From Syntrophaceae bacterium UBA2188 (lineage in GTDB: Bacteria > Desulfobacterota > BSN033 > UBA1163): DNA of 55,694 bases. The notes below the pieces were generated by a model, which made no database searches, was not told the DNA's origin, and saw only the letters and a list, made by a program, of their open reading frames with translations. Below are positions 1 through 7,906 of the stretch, piece after piece. Position 1 is the stretch's first letter; every line of letters starts with the position of its first letter. A program made the position numbers and the translations under genes. The stretch covers positions 8,309-64,002 of the forward strand of contig DCVM01000031.1 of the NCBI GenBank assembly GCA_002327985.1, read 5' to 3'.

Positions 1-17
1 ATTCTCTAAAAAACTTT

Positions 18-105
18 CCTCCCCCTTGATGGGGGAGGATTAAGGTGGGGGTGATGATAAGATCATTTCCCCCTCACCCTAACCCTCTCCCCCCAGGGGA
101 GAGGG
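18..105. repeat. GC-rich palindromes at the left edge
   Basis: Two hairpins are visible. One has arms CCTCCCCC (18-25) and GGGGGAGG (31-38). The other has arms CCCTCTCCCC (83-92) and GGGGAGAGGG (96-105), preceded by hexamer-like words CCCTCA/CCCTAA/CCCTCT. The same class recurs at 3258, 12952, 21409, 38207, 47864, 48730 and 50891. Bases 106-210 hold no gene that I can see. Confidence 0.7.
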
Positions 106-210
106 AGGCCATTCATCCCCCCAGCAGAGCTGAGGGGTATTCTGGCATATTTTTATAAAATTATATCACTTTATACGAATGAATTGGTAAGAACAATTTA
201 GGAAGTGATT

Positions 211-792
211 TTAAGGCTTAGATGTAATGAGGTCTAAAAATTGTTTTAGAATGCGGGCTGTGGCCCCCCAGATGGTATGTTCCCCATATTGATAGGCAAA
301 GACAATTTCTCTTTGACCACCCCGGAAGATCTCCCTTTCACTGAAACAATCTTCCTCAAGCAAGGAAGCAAGTGGCACTTCGATCAATTCTGCAATCTCC
401 ACCTCGCTTACCTTAAAAGGATAGGGATAGGGGAAGACGCCAACAATGGGGGTAACAATAAATTCGGTAATGGTTACAATGTCATCCAATACCCCGATGA
501 TCTGAATATCGCTCTCTTTGAGGCCAATCTCCTCATGAGCCTCCCGAAGTGCGGTATGGATCAGTTCCCTATCTTCTTCATCCACGACCCCTCCGGGGAA
601 AGAGATTTCGCCTTTGTGATATTTGACCTCTTCAGACCTCTTGGTGAAGAGGAGATGACAATCGCCCCCTTTTTGAAAGAGTGGAACAAGGACTGCTGCG
701 TGGGAAAACGGAGGATGGGAAATCACTCTCCTCTTCCTTGAAGAGAGGATTTTCCCAATCTGATCAATGAAATCTTTTTCGCAAAACTTCAT
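211..792 (-). CDS. NUDIX hydrolase, CoA-pyrophosphatase type
   Basis: 193 residues. A NUDIX box is clear (FPGG, then REAHEEIGL at about residues 82-90), preceded by the TKRS...H.G.ISFPGG signature (residues about 50-67) that marks the NudL/CoA-diphosphatase subfamily. These enzymes cleave coenzyme A or acyl-CoA to 3',5'-ADP and phosphopantetheine with Mg2+. The substrate here is inferred from subfamily, not shown. The length is normal for the family and the protein is soluble. The start ATG has only a weak GAAG upstream. The gene is first in line after an octamer palindrome separating it from the isochorismatase-like gene, which lies on the same strand. Confidence 0.85.
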   Translation of the reverse strand: MKFCEKDFIDQIGKILSSRKRRVISHPPFSHAAVLVPLFQKGGDCHLLFTKRSEEVKYHKGEISFPGGVVDEEDRELIHTALREAHEEIGLKESDIQIIGVLDDIVTITEFIVTPIVGVFPYPYPFKVSEVEIAELIEVPLASLLEEDCFSEREIFRGGQREIVFAYQYGEHTIWGATARILKQFLDLITSKP

Positions 793-801
793 CTTCGTAT
801 T

Positions 802-932
802 AAGGGTTCAAGGATTCAAGGGTTCATGGGTTCAAGTTTCTCTAAAAATATAATGATGTTGTTAGCTTTAAAAATGCTATAGACTTAAAATCTTTTATGT
901 CTCCCTCGGCCACTCGAACCCTTGAACCCTTT
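802..932. repeat. Period-8 palindromic array (AAGGGTTC words)
   Basis: The left arm has four 8-base words in exact phase: AAGGGTTC (802), AAGGATTC (810), AAGGGTTC (818), ATGGGTTC (826). The right arm has the reverse-complement word GAACCCTT at 916 and 924. It lies between the NUDIX start codon and the stop codon of the next upstream gene, so both genes' mRNA could fold here. No T-run follows, so it is not a typical intrinsic terminator. Confidence 0.8.
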
Positions 933-933
933 T

Positions 934-1497
934 TTATGAAGATACTTCTTTTAGAAATTCCTCAAGGGTCATAATCCTCAACAAAGGATAAAGGGTAAAA
1001 TCACGATAAAGACTGAGACATCCTTGATGAAATTCTTTTTTTCGACTGGCGGAGCAGTCTTCTAAAAGAATAGCCGAAAAATCGTGGCTGAGTCCATCCA
1101 TCACCGTCATCAATACACAGACCTCTGTCGTAACACCTGTCACGACGATCGTATCCACGCCAAGCGTCCGAAGCGTTTGGTCCAGATCGGTTTTGAAGAA
1201 GGCGCTGAAGCGCCTCTTGGGCAAAATGATATCGGTCGGTTTTGGATTCAAATCCTCCACGACCTCTGCGCCTTTGGTCCCTCGGAGGGAATGGACTTTC
1301 ATCCCCCCTCTAAAAATGAAATCCCCCTCCAAAAAACTGTCGCAGGCAAAGATAATGGGAAATCCCCTTTTTCTGCCCTCCTCTAAGAGTCTCTTAAGAT
1401 TTGGGATAATAGTTTTTCCCGCCTGAAAGTATGGGTTCCGAGGACTCTCCTTCAAATTATCCTTAAGCATATCCACAACAATGATTGCCGGTTTCAT
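934..1497 (-). CDS. Isochorismatase-family cysteine hydrolase
   Basis: 187 residues with the cysteine-hydrolase triad pattern: an N-terminal Asp in IIVVDM (residue 9), a Lys in LPKRRFSAF (about residue 95), and the catalytic Cys in TGVTTEVCV (about residue 128). The TTEVC segment supplies the usual cis-peptide before the nucleophile. Family members hydrolyse nicotinamide, isochorismate, carbamoyl compounds or similar amides. I cannot assign the substrate from sequence. The start is supported by AGGAG five bases upstream. It is a soluble protein of typical family length. Confidence 0.85.
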   Translation of the reverse strand: MKPAIIVVDMLKDNLKESPRNPYFQAGKTIIPNLKRLLEEGRKRGFPIIFACDSFLEGDFIFRGGMKVHSLRGTKGAEVVEDLNPKPTDIILPKRRFSAFFKTDLDQTLRTLGVDTIVVTGVTTEVCVLMTVMDGLSHDFSAILLEDCSASRKKEFHQGCLSLYRDFTLYPLLRIMTLEEFLKEVSS

Positions 1498-1539
1498 GAA
1501 GGCTCCTTCTTGAATATTGGAAAAAGTCTATCGTCTTCG

Positions 1540-1803
1540 GGTTAAGGTAATGATGCCCGTTTCGTTAAATTGAAATTAACGTTTGTCGTTGTCGAAGCTC
1601 GTATCGAGACTCGTATATGGATGCTGGATACGCGAACTTCTAATTGGAAGCCCCCTGTCCACAGGACTGGGTTTCCTGGGAATGAGATATCATTCATATT
1701 GCGCCCCCCTGGGCGCTTGCCGGTCGAGCTCCTTGCTTTGATACCAGCGTCGTCCCCCATAACCCTTTGACTATCACTCCAAACTGGCCTCCGAGCCCTT
1801 ACC
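1540..1803. repeat. Composite palindromic element, copy 1
   Basis: The left end reads GGTTAAGGTAATGATGCC and the right end, reversed, reads GGGCTCGGAGGCCAGTTTGG. In between are GTCGTTGTCGAAGCTCGTAT (1585-1604) and GATACCAGCGTCGTC (1740-1754). The same blocks recur in the same order at 41399-41573 and 43027-43222, with short versions at 4284-4372 and 45510-45540. The right end runs into the TatD stop codon (1799-1801). No protein-coding content is evident. Confidence 0.75.
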
Positions 1804-2572
1804 CAACTTTCATTCTATAGACCCGCATCGCATTTTCTGTAGTCACCTCGGCCACCCTTTCAAGAGAAACCTTTTTAATCTCAGCCATCCTTTGTGCCGT
1901 ATATCGAACATAACTTGGCTCATTCCTTTTCCCTCGGAATGGTTCAGGCGTTAAGAAGGGGGCATCGGTCTCGACAAGAAGCGATTCCAGAGGAATTCTC
2001 TGAACGATTTCCCTGAGCCTCTCTGCATTTTTAAAGGTGATACTACCGGGAATGGAGATATAAAATCCCATATCCATACAGATCTTCGCCATCTCATAAT
2101 CACCGGAAAAACAGTGGATGATTCCTCCGCACTCTTCCGCTTTCTCAGATTTCAGTATCTCCAGCGTTTCCGGATGAGCCTCTCGATCATGAACCACGAT
2201 AGGAAGCCCCAACTCCTTAGCTAACTCAATCTGTTCTCGGAATCTCTTCAGCTGGATTTCTCGTGGGGAGAGGTTTCTAAAAAAGTCCAGGCCGATCTCA
2301 CCATAAGCCTTTACCTTCTCGTGCTTGCAGAGTTCCTTCAGCACTGGATAGGTCTGGTTATCGATCTCCTTTGCGTTATGAGGATGAACCCCGAGAATAG
2401 CATAGATCGAAGGGTGTGAATGGGCAATCTCAAGTGCCCTTTTCCAATCCTTCTTTTCCGTTCCGACCGTGAAGATATATTCCACCCCTGATTCTTTGGC
2501 CCTCTGAATGACTGCCTCCAGATCTATCCTAAACTCCGGCATTTCTAAATGAGCATGAGAATCGATCAGCAT
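1799..2572 (-). CDS. TatD-family metal-dependent hydrolase
   Basis: 257 residues from the ATG at 2572. A TTG at 2578 is an alternative start, but neither has a good ribosome site. Metal ligands of the TatD TIM barrel are all present: DSHAHL at the N-terminus, GEIGLDFF (Glu), VVHDREA (His), IIHCFSG (His) and VETDAPFL (Asp). TatD proteins are Mg2+-dependent 3'-5' exonucleases/D-amino-acyl-tRNA-deacylase-like enzymes, and DNA repair or RNA turnover is the usual inference. In many bacteria the gene follows metG. Here metG is 27 kb away. The stop codon is embedded in the composite repeat. Confidence 0.9.
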   Translation of the reverse strand: MLIDSHAHLEMPEFRIDLEAVIQRAKESGVEYIFTVGTEKKDWKRALEIAHSHPSIYAILGVHPHNAKEIDNQTYPVLKELCKHEKVKAYGEIGLDFFRNLSPREIQLKRFREQIELAKELGLPIVVHDREAHPETLEILKSEKAEECGGIIHCFSGDYEMAKICMDMGFYISIPGSITFKNAERLREIVQRIPLESLLVETDAPFLTPEPFRGKRNEPSYVRYTAQRMAEIKKVSLERVAEVTTENAMRVYRMKVG

Positions 2573-2583
2573 AACCAAAGATC

Positions 2584-2678
2584 GGAATACTGGAATAATG
2601 GAAAACTGGAATATTGGGGTAAATCTTAATTTAGATAAGTTTTGGGTTTAAGCCATTATTCCGCCCTTCCATCATTCC
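2584..2678. repeat. Period-8 palindromic array (GGAATAnT words)
   Basis: The left arm has GGAATACT (2584), GGAATAAT (2592), GGAAAACT (2600) and GGAATATT (2608). The right arm has the complementary words ATTATTCC (2655), GCCCTTCC (2663) and ATCATTCC (2671). Phase is exactly 8 on both arms. The right arm overlaps the stop codon of the PLD-like gene (2672-2674). It is very similar in wording to the array at 52913. Confidence 0.8.
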
Positions 2679-3241
2679 CTCTTTTGAGATTTAGTACCGG
2701 TGGCTTTTACTTTATTAAAATAATCGATGAGTTCTTTAGCGACCTCTTTCGAACGGATCAAGACAGAGGTTTCATTATTGGCCGTCAGAGCATGGTAAGT
2801 CCAGTTCGCGCTGCCCAGAAGGGTGAGTCGTCTATCGATGACCATACATTTTGCATGGGTTGTCTTGAAGAAAGGATCATAGGTTACCTCTACACCCCCC
2901 TCTGATAAAATTTTCCCAGTGCGTCGGTTTGATTGGGTCGCCCGATCTTCATCTTCCTTTACCTCTAAAATGATTTCCGTCTTCACCCCTCTTTTCTTAG
3001 CCTCAATCAACCCCCTGATCAGCAGATTAGAGGGACTGTTAGGGTGCTCATCATAATATCTCATCTCAAACATTATGACCTGAATGGATTGTTTAGCTTC
3101 TTGAATCAATTTCTTTGCGACTTGAAAGTATTGAGCATCCGTTATCAACTGGACATCCTCTGCCGGAAGTGAATACGAAAATGAAGGGTGGAAAGTGGAA
3201 AGTAGAATAAGGAAAAAGACACTTAAGATTATTTTTCTCAT
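2672..3241 (-). CDS. Exported phospholipase D-like (HKD) nuclease
   Basis: 189 residues. A 22-25 residue signal peptide (hydrophobic IILSVFFLILL core) precedes a single PLD domain. The HKD motif is HAKCMVID at about residue 130, followed by LLGSANWT and NNETSVLI. Single-HKD proteins of this size resemble the Nuc/NucT endonucleases, which dimerise to form the active site and degrade DNA outside the cytoplasm or during DNA uptake. Nuclease rather than lipase activity is inferred from size and the GSANWT context. GAGG lies 8 bases before the ATG. Confidence 0.85.
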   Translation of the reverse strand: MRKIILSVFFLILLSTFHPSFSYSLPAEDVQLITDAQYFQVAKKLIQEAKQSIQVIMFEMRYYDEHPNSPSNLLIRGLIEAKKRGVKTEIILEVKEDEDRATQSNRRTGKILSEGGVEVTYDPFFKTTHAKCMVIDRRLTLLGSANWTYHALTANNETSVLIRSKEVAKELIDYFNKVKATGTKSQKRE

Positions 3242-3255
3242 TTACCCATTCCTCG

Positions 3256-4257
3256 CTATTCCCTCTCCCCTTTATTCCCTCCCACAAGGGGAGGGGAGGT
3301 TATAGAATGACTGGCGCGGCGAAGCCGATCCACAATCGCCCTCCCTAATCCAATTTCAGGAAAAGTCTCCGAAAAAATAAGATCTAAGTCCAACGCATCC
3401 AACCGTCGGATGGCTGCAAACAAGTTGGCTGCCGCTTCTCTAAGATCCCCCTTCTTTGAAAGAACCTCAACATGATGGAATTTGAGATGATTCTTGGCCT
3501 CCTGGAAAGCAAGCAATCCAATATTCTTGCCTTGATAATGATCAAGATCTTTCTCATTCCAATCGAGTAGGATGGGCGTTCGGGGAGCATAGTGCCTGGG
3601 TAGCATCCCTGGGGCACGGGGTCTCTCTTCTCCGACGGGGTGGACCTCCACCTTCCCAATAATGGATTCAATCTCCTCAAGCGAAATTCCACCAGGTCTT
3701 AATAGGCTCTGTTTCTCTTCTAAAAAAGAGAGGATCGTGGATTCTACGCCCACAGAACAGGGTCCCCCATCAAGAATGAGATCAACCTGATCACCCAGTT
3801 GTTCCTGAACGTGATCAGCCGTTGTTGGACTTAAATAGCCAAACGGATTAGCGCTTGGTGCGGCAATGGGGCATTTCGATTCTTTAATCAAAGAGAGGGC
3901 CATGGGATGATTGGGCATCCGAATGGCTGCTGTAGAAAGACCGGCGGTTACGATATCAGGAATATCTTCCTTCTTTAAAAGAACAACTGTCAACGGCCCG
4001 GGCCAGAATCTTTCTATCAATTTCTTAGCATGGGGTGGAATTTCTTTAGCCAACTTCTTTACATCGTCTGGATTGGCGACATGAACGATCAGCGGATCAA
4101 AATAGGGCCTTCTCTTAACCTCAAAGATTCGGGCCACAGCAAGGGGATTAAAGGCGTCCGCTCCCAAACCATAAACCGTCTCTGTTGGAAAGGCAACAAT
4201 CCCTCCCTCTTTAATGATCTCTGCGGCTTGATGGATCACATCACTACTATTTTCCAT
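3256..4257 (-). CDS. tsaC: Threonylcarbamoyl-AMP synthase (Sua5/YrdC type)
   Basis: 333 residues. The N-terminal YrdC domain (about 1-200) has GGIVAFPTETVYGLG, the KRRPYFDPLIVH segment and FWPGPLTVVL. The C-terminal Sua5 domain (about 215-320) includes RAPGMLPRHYAP. The enzyme makes L-threonylcarbamoyl-AMP from threonine, bicarbonate and ATP, the first step of the t6A37 modification of ANN-decoding tRNAs. The last dozen residues (SPPLVGGNKGERE) are encoded by a GC-rich palindrome (3258-3302) of the kind otherwise found between genes. The native C-terminus has probably been extended or replaced by the repeat. Confidence 0.92.
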   Translation of the reverse strand: MENSSDVIHQAAEIIKEGGIVAFPTETVYGLGADAFNPLAVARIFEVKRRPYFDPLIVHVANPDDVKKLAKEIPPHAKKLIERFWPGPLTVVLLKKEDIPDIVTAGLSTAAIRMPNHPMALSLIKESKCPIAAPSANPFGYLSPTTADHVQEQLGDQVDLILDGGPCSVGVESTILSFLEEKQSLLRPGGISLEEIESIIGKVEVHPVGEERPRAPGMLPRHYAPRTPILLDWNEKDLDHYQGKNIGLLAFQEAKNHLKFHHVEVLSKKGDLREAAANLFAAIRRLDALDLDLIFSETFPEIGLGRAIVDRLRRASHSITSPPLVGGNKGERE

Positions 4258-4283
4258 TATTTCAAATTAGGAATTTTTGACCT

Positions 4284-4372
4284 TAGGGCATAGGGTAAAG
4301 GTGAAGACGCCGGTTTAGTTAATGGGTTAAGTTTCTGGTTAAACTGGCTTCCTGGCCTTTGCCATTACCATA
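4284..4372. repeat. Short composite palindrome with heptamer words
   Basis: TAGGGCA (4284), TAGGGTA (4291) and AAGGTGA (4298) form a phased heptamer run leading into GACGCCGGTTTA. The matching right side reads TAAACTGGCTTCCTGGCC. The ends resemble the ends of the longer element at 1540-1803 without its centre. It occupies the gap between tsaC and purE. Confidence 0.55.
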
Positions 4373-4380
4373 GATTCAAC

Positions 4381-4878
4381 TCATCCCTTTCTTTGTTTTA
4401 TGGCTTTTGATTTTTCTTCCAAGGACTTTTTTGTCTTAGATCTGAAATCTTCCAATTTTCTTGCAATGTCAGGATATTTGATTGAAAGGATTTCACAGGC
4501 CAGAAAGGCTGCATTCTTTGCACCATCAATCCCAACGGTAGCAACCGGAACTCCAGGAGGCATTTGGACGGTGGAATAAAGAGCATCGGCACCATTGAGC
4601 GCCCCTGATTTGATTGGAACCCCAATGACAGGAAGAGTCGTATGGCTGGCTAAAACTCCTGCGAGATGGGCTGCCATCCCAGCCCCTGCAATGATCACTT
4701 CAATCCCGCGTTTCCTTGCTGCCTTAGCGTAATGAGCTGTTTTTTCAGGCAACCGATGGGCGGAGCTGATCTCTATCTCATAGGGAATCTCCATTTCTTT
4801 CAACACCTCTCCTGCCTTTTCCATGATCGGCAGATCACTCTCACTTCCCATCAGAATTCCAACTAAAAGTTTTCTCAT
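4381..4878 (-). CDS. purE: N5-CAIR mutase PurE
   Basis: 165 residues, class I PurE. It converts N5-carboxyaminoimidazole ribonucleotide to CAIR in de novo purine synthesis and acts as a cytoplasmic octamer. Family landmarks are GSESDLPIM (phosphate binding, residues 11-19), SSAHRLPE with the catalytic His (about residue 41), AGAGMAAHL and GVPIKSGALNG. A strong AGGAGG precedes the ATG. The partner purK is not in this window. A distant relative, LarB, is encoded at 33642-34391. Confidence 0.95.
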   Translation of the reverse strand: MRKLLVGILMGSESDLPIMEKAGEVLKEMEIPYEIEISSAHRLPEKTAHYAKAARKRGIEVIIAGAGMAAHLAGVLASHTTLPVIGVPIKSGALNGADALYSTVQMPPGVPVATVGIDGAKNAAFLACEILSIKYPDIARKLEDFRSKTKKSLEEKSKAIKQRKG

Positions 4879-4895
4879 GATCCCTCCTCCTACCC

Positions 4896-4959
4896 ATCAA
4901 GGCTGAAGCCTTGAGTTACAGTTTATAATATCTTTGTAACTCAACCCTTCAGGGTTGAT
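4896..4959. repeat. Nested palindrome upstream of purE
   Basis: Outer arms ATCAA and TTGAT enclose two facing inner hairpins, GGCTGAAGCC and CCCTTCAGGG, joined by TTGAGTTACA and TGTAACTCAA. The whole unit is a cruciform-like REP-type structure. It sits between purE and the ATPase terminator. Confidence 0.75.
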
Positions 4960-5003
4960 AATTTTAATCTTAAAAAATTAATAAGAAATTCACAAGAGAA
5001 TAA

Positions 5004-5035
5004 AAAGCCCTCTTGAATTCAACAAAGAGGGCTTT
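5004..5035 (-). terminator. Intrinsic terminator of the P-type ATPase gene
   Basis: An 11-bp perfect stem (5004-5014 with 5025-5035, AAAGCCCTCTT and its complement), a 10-base loop, and a U-tract on the minus-strand transcript. It lies 29 bases beyond the ATPase stop codon. Confidence 0.85.
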
Positions 5036-5063
5036 CTGTTAATGGTTTATGATCGTCTTTTAT

Positions 5064-7787
5064 TTAAGCCAACACTCTCCTGACAGCTACTTTAGCCATC
5101 TTTTTCCTTAAAACGGCCTTGACCACCTCCATGGAGATAAATACCACTATTCCAAAACCTATGATGATCCCAAGATCAGAGGCTGAAGGCTTTATAATTC
5201 CAAAGGAATCACGCATCGAGGGGAACTGAACCAAAAACGCAATCAATGCGAATTCCCATAAAAGAGCTAAGAGAAGCCATTTGTGAGGAGGTGCTTTGAA
5301 AATACTGTATCTCATCGAACGGAAGTTCAGAGCAATAATCAGCTCAATGATGACAAAAAGGAAAAAGATCTCTGTCCTGGCATGAGTGATATCAGAGAGT
5401 TCATGGTAGAAGAGAAAGAAGAAGAAGGGAATCTCGATGAAAAGGGCCAGTAAAATAAATGCTCTCACATCCCATGAGAAAACACTTTCATTGGGATCCC
5501 TCGGTGGCCTCTGCATGAGATCCGGATCAGGAGGAGCGACGCCCAAGGCAAGGGCAGGAAGTCCATCCGTTGCAAGATTCATATACAAGATCGCTGCCGG
5601 TAAGAGAGGTAAATATTCAGGCCCTGAAACCAGCACCACTCCCCCAATCACGATCACCTCCGTGACATTACACCTGAGGAGGTAGGTAAGATACTTTTTT
5701 ATATTATCGTATATCCATCGGCCACGCTCAATGGCTTTGACGATCGTTGCAAAGTTGTCATCATTCAAAACCATATCCGATGCCTCTTTTGCCACATCGG
5801 TACCGGAGATGCCCATGGCCACTCCGATATCGGCCTGTTTCAAGGCAGGGGCATCATTCACGCCATCTCCGGTCATGGCAACCACTTCACCTCTATTCTT
5901 CCATGCCTTGACGATCTTTAACTTGTCCATGGGCGATACCCTGGCATAGACAGTCACTTTATCAACAATCCTCTCATACTCCTCATCAGACATCTTCTCT
6001 AATTCTTCTCCTGTTAAAACCTGATCCCCCTCTCTATAAATACCGATCTCTTTAGCGATGGCCACAGCCGTCAGCTTATGGTCCCCTGTGATCATAATAG
6101 GTTTGATGCCCACCTGTTTACAAACTCTCGTTGCTTCAATGGCTTCCTCCCTGGGTGGGTCCATCATCCCTGCAAGACCGAGGAAGGCCAGATCATGTTC
6201 CAGATGTTCTTCAGTACATTCAATGGCATCAGGACAATCTCGATAGGCAAATCCAAGAACCCTCAATGCCCCTTGTGCCATTTCTTCATTCACCTTTAAA
6301 ATTTGCTCTCTTTCTGTTTCTTTGAGTTCCCTCATGCCATGATCATCCAAGACATGAGAACATCTCTGTAAGACCACCTCCGGGGCCCCTTTCGTAAACG
6401 CCATTCTTTTCCCGTCTGACATTTGATGGATAGTCGTCATCCGTTTTCTTTCAGAACTGAAAGGGATCTCCTCGATTCTGGGGTTTTCAAGCCTCATCTC
6501 AGTTTCATGTAAGCCTACCTTCACTGCAGCGACAACCAGAGAACCTTCTGTCGGGTCGCCTTTAACAAACCACTTGCCCTCTTTTTCTTCTAAGACAGCG
6601 TCACTGCATAGGAGTCCTCCCTGAAGAAGCATCTGGAGAGATTTGCTATTCTTGATATCGATTTCAGATCCTTTAAATTCTCCTTTTGGTTCGTAACCAG
6701 CACCCGTCACCTCTATCGCTTTACCACCAGCGAATATTTTTCTTACAGTCATTTCCCCTTTCGTCAGTGTCCCTGTCTTATCTGAACAGATGACGGTGGT
6801 ACACCCTAAGGTCTCCACGGCAGGCATCTTTCTGACCAGGGCATTGCTCTTCGCCATCTGATGCATTCCGATGGCAAGGGCGCCTGTGACAATAGCTGCC
6901 AGCGCTTCAGGTACAGCCGCCACGGCAAGGGCTACGGCAAACATCACCATGGTCACGATGAACGGTAAATCAATCTTTCCAACCATAATCTCTCTGACGA
7001 CACTTATGCCTGCAACGAGGAAACAGATGATGAGAGAGATAATTCCGAGCCACTTGCCTATCTCTTCCGTCCTTTTTTCAAGAGGAGTTTTTTCGGTCTC
7101 TACAGCGGTCACCTCCTCGGCAATCTTGCCAAACTCTGTCCTCATCCCTGTAAATGTGACAGCTGCCTTACCCCTGCCATAGGTCACGACTGTGCCAGTA
7201 AAGACCATATTTTTTCTATCATTGACGCGCACATTTTCAGGGAGGGGTTTGATGTCCTTCCCGACTGGAACGGATTCCCCTGTAAGGGGAGCCTCATCAC
7301 ATCGCAAGGAATGGTTTTCAACTAACCTCGCATCGGCCGGTATCTTATCTCCTGCTTCGAGAAGTAAGATATCACCGGGAACGATCTCTTTTGAGGGAAT
7401 CTCCTCTTCCTTGCCTCCCCTCAAAGCAGTGATGGTTGGGGAAAGCATCTTTTTGAGTGCCTCCAACGCGCGCTCCGCACGATATTCCTGAATAAATCCC
7501 AGAACCGCACAAAAAACGACGATGACAGCAATAATCACGGCATCAACCACTTCCCCGACGAGCGCTGAAAGAATGATGGCGACCAATAGAATGATGATGA
7601 GGATGTTTTTAAACTGATTGAAAAAAAGCATGAAGGGTGAAATTTTCTCTTCTTTTTTTAATTCATTGTAACCATATTTTTCGAGTCGACTTTTTACCTC
7701 ATCCTCGGTTAAACCCTTATGCAAATCGGTATCCAATTCCTTTAGGACTTGGGTTACTTCTATGGAATGCCAGATTCCCTTTGCCAT
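5064..7787 (-). CDS. P-type Ca2+-transporting ATPase (PacL/SERCA-like)
   Basis: About 907 residues, full length for a P2-type cation pump. The N-terminal cation-ATPase domain is followed by LTGES (actuator), a phosphorylation motif DKTGTLT at about residue 336, and the nucleotide-domain hinge with MITGDH and TGDGVNDAPALKQADIG. About ten membrane helices are visible, including the helix-4 segment VPEALAAIV typical of Ca2+/Mn2+ or Na+ pumps. It would export a divalent or monovalent cation using ATP. Two ATGs are possible (7793, 7787). GGGAG is only one base from the first and seven from the second, so 7787 is preferred. The gene stands alone, with its own terminator. Confidence 0.92.
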   Translation of the reverse strand: MAKGIWHSIEVTQVLKELDTDLHKGLTEDEVKSRLEKYGYNELKKEEKISPFMLFFNQFKNILIIILLVAIILSALVGEVVDAVIIAVIVVFCAVLGFIQEYRAERALEALKKMLSPTITALRGGKEEEIPSKEIVPGDILLLEAGDKIPADARLVENHSLRCDEAPLTGESVPVGKDIKPLPENVRVNDRKNMVFTGTVVTYGRGKAAVTFTGMRTEFGKIAEEVTAVETEKTPLEKRTEEIGKWLGIISLIICFLVAGISVVREIMVGKIDLPFIVTMVMFAVALAVAAVPEALAAIVTGALAIGMHQMAKSNALVRKMPAVETLGCTTVICSDKTGTLTKGEMTVRKIFAGGKAIEVTGAGYEPKGEFKGSEIDIKNSKSLQMLLQGGLLCSDAVLEEKEGKWFVKGDPTEGSLVVAAVKVGLHETEMRLENPRIEEIPFSSERKRMTTIHQMSDGKRMAFTKGAPEVVLQRCSHVLDDHGMRELKETEREQILKVNEEMAQGALRVLGFAYRDCPDAIECTEEHLEHDLAFLGLAGMMDPPREEAIEATRVCKQVGIKPIMITGDHKLTAVAIAKEIGIYREGDQVLTGEELEKMSDEEYERIVDKVTVYARVSPMDKLKIVKAWKNRGEVVAMTGDGVNDAPALKQADIGVAMGISGTDVAKEASDMVLNDDNFATIVKAIERGRWIYDNIKKYLTYLLRCNVTEVIVIGGVVLVSGPEYLPLLPAAILYMNLATDGLPALALGVAPPDPDLMQRPPRDPNESVFSWDVRAFILLALFIEIPFFFFLFYHELSDITHARTEIFFLFVIIELIIALNFRSMRYSIFKAPPHKWLLLALLWEFALIAFLVQFPSMRDSFGIIKPSASDLGIIIGFGIVVFISMEVVKAVLRKKMAKVAVRRVLA

Positions 7788-7877
7788 AACCATACTCCCT
7801 CTTTATTTTCAAAATACCGTTTTGAGACGCCTTGAAAAACTATCTGACCAGGTTCTTATCAAAAGTGGATTTACAAG

Positions 7878-7906
7878 TTGACAAAAACCACCTTCTCTTA
7901 GATAAT
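7878..7906 (+). promoter_or_regulatory. Possible sigma-70 promoter antisense to oadB
   Basis: TTGACA (7878-7883), a 17-base spacer and GATAAT (7901-7906) lie on the plus strand, although the genes on both sides are on the minus strand. If active, it would make an RNA antisense to the 3' end of oadB. No plus-strand coding region follows. This may be a chance match. Confidence 0.3.

Noticed and set aside
4896..4959. Possible riboswitch (purine) upstream of purE
   Set aside because: No conserved purine-riboswitch core or P1-P3 layout is visible. The structure is a symmetric nested palindrome of the kind found at unrelated genes.
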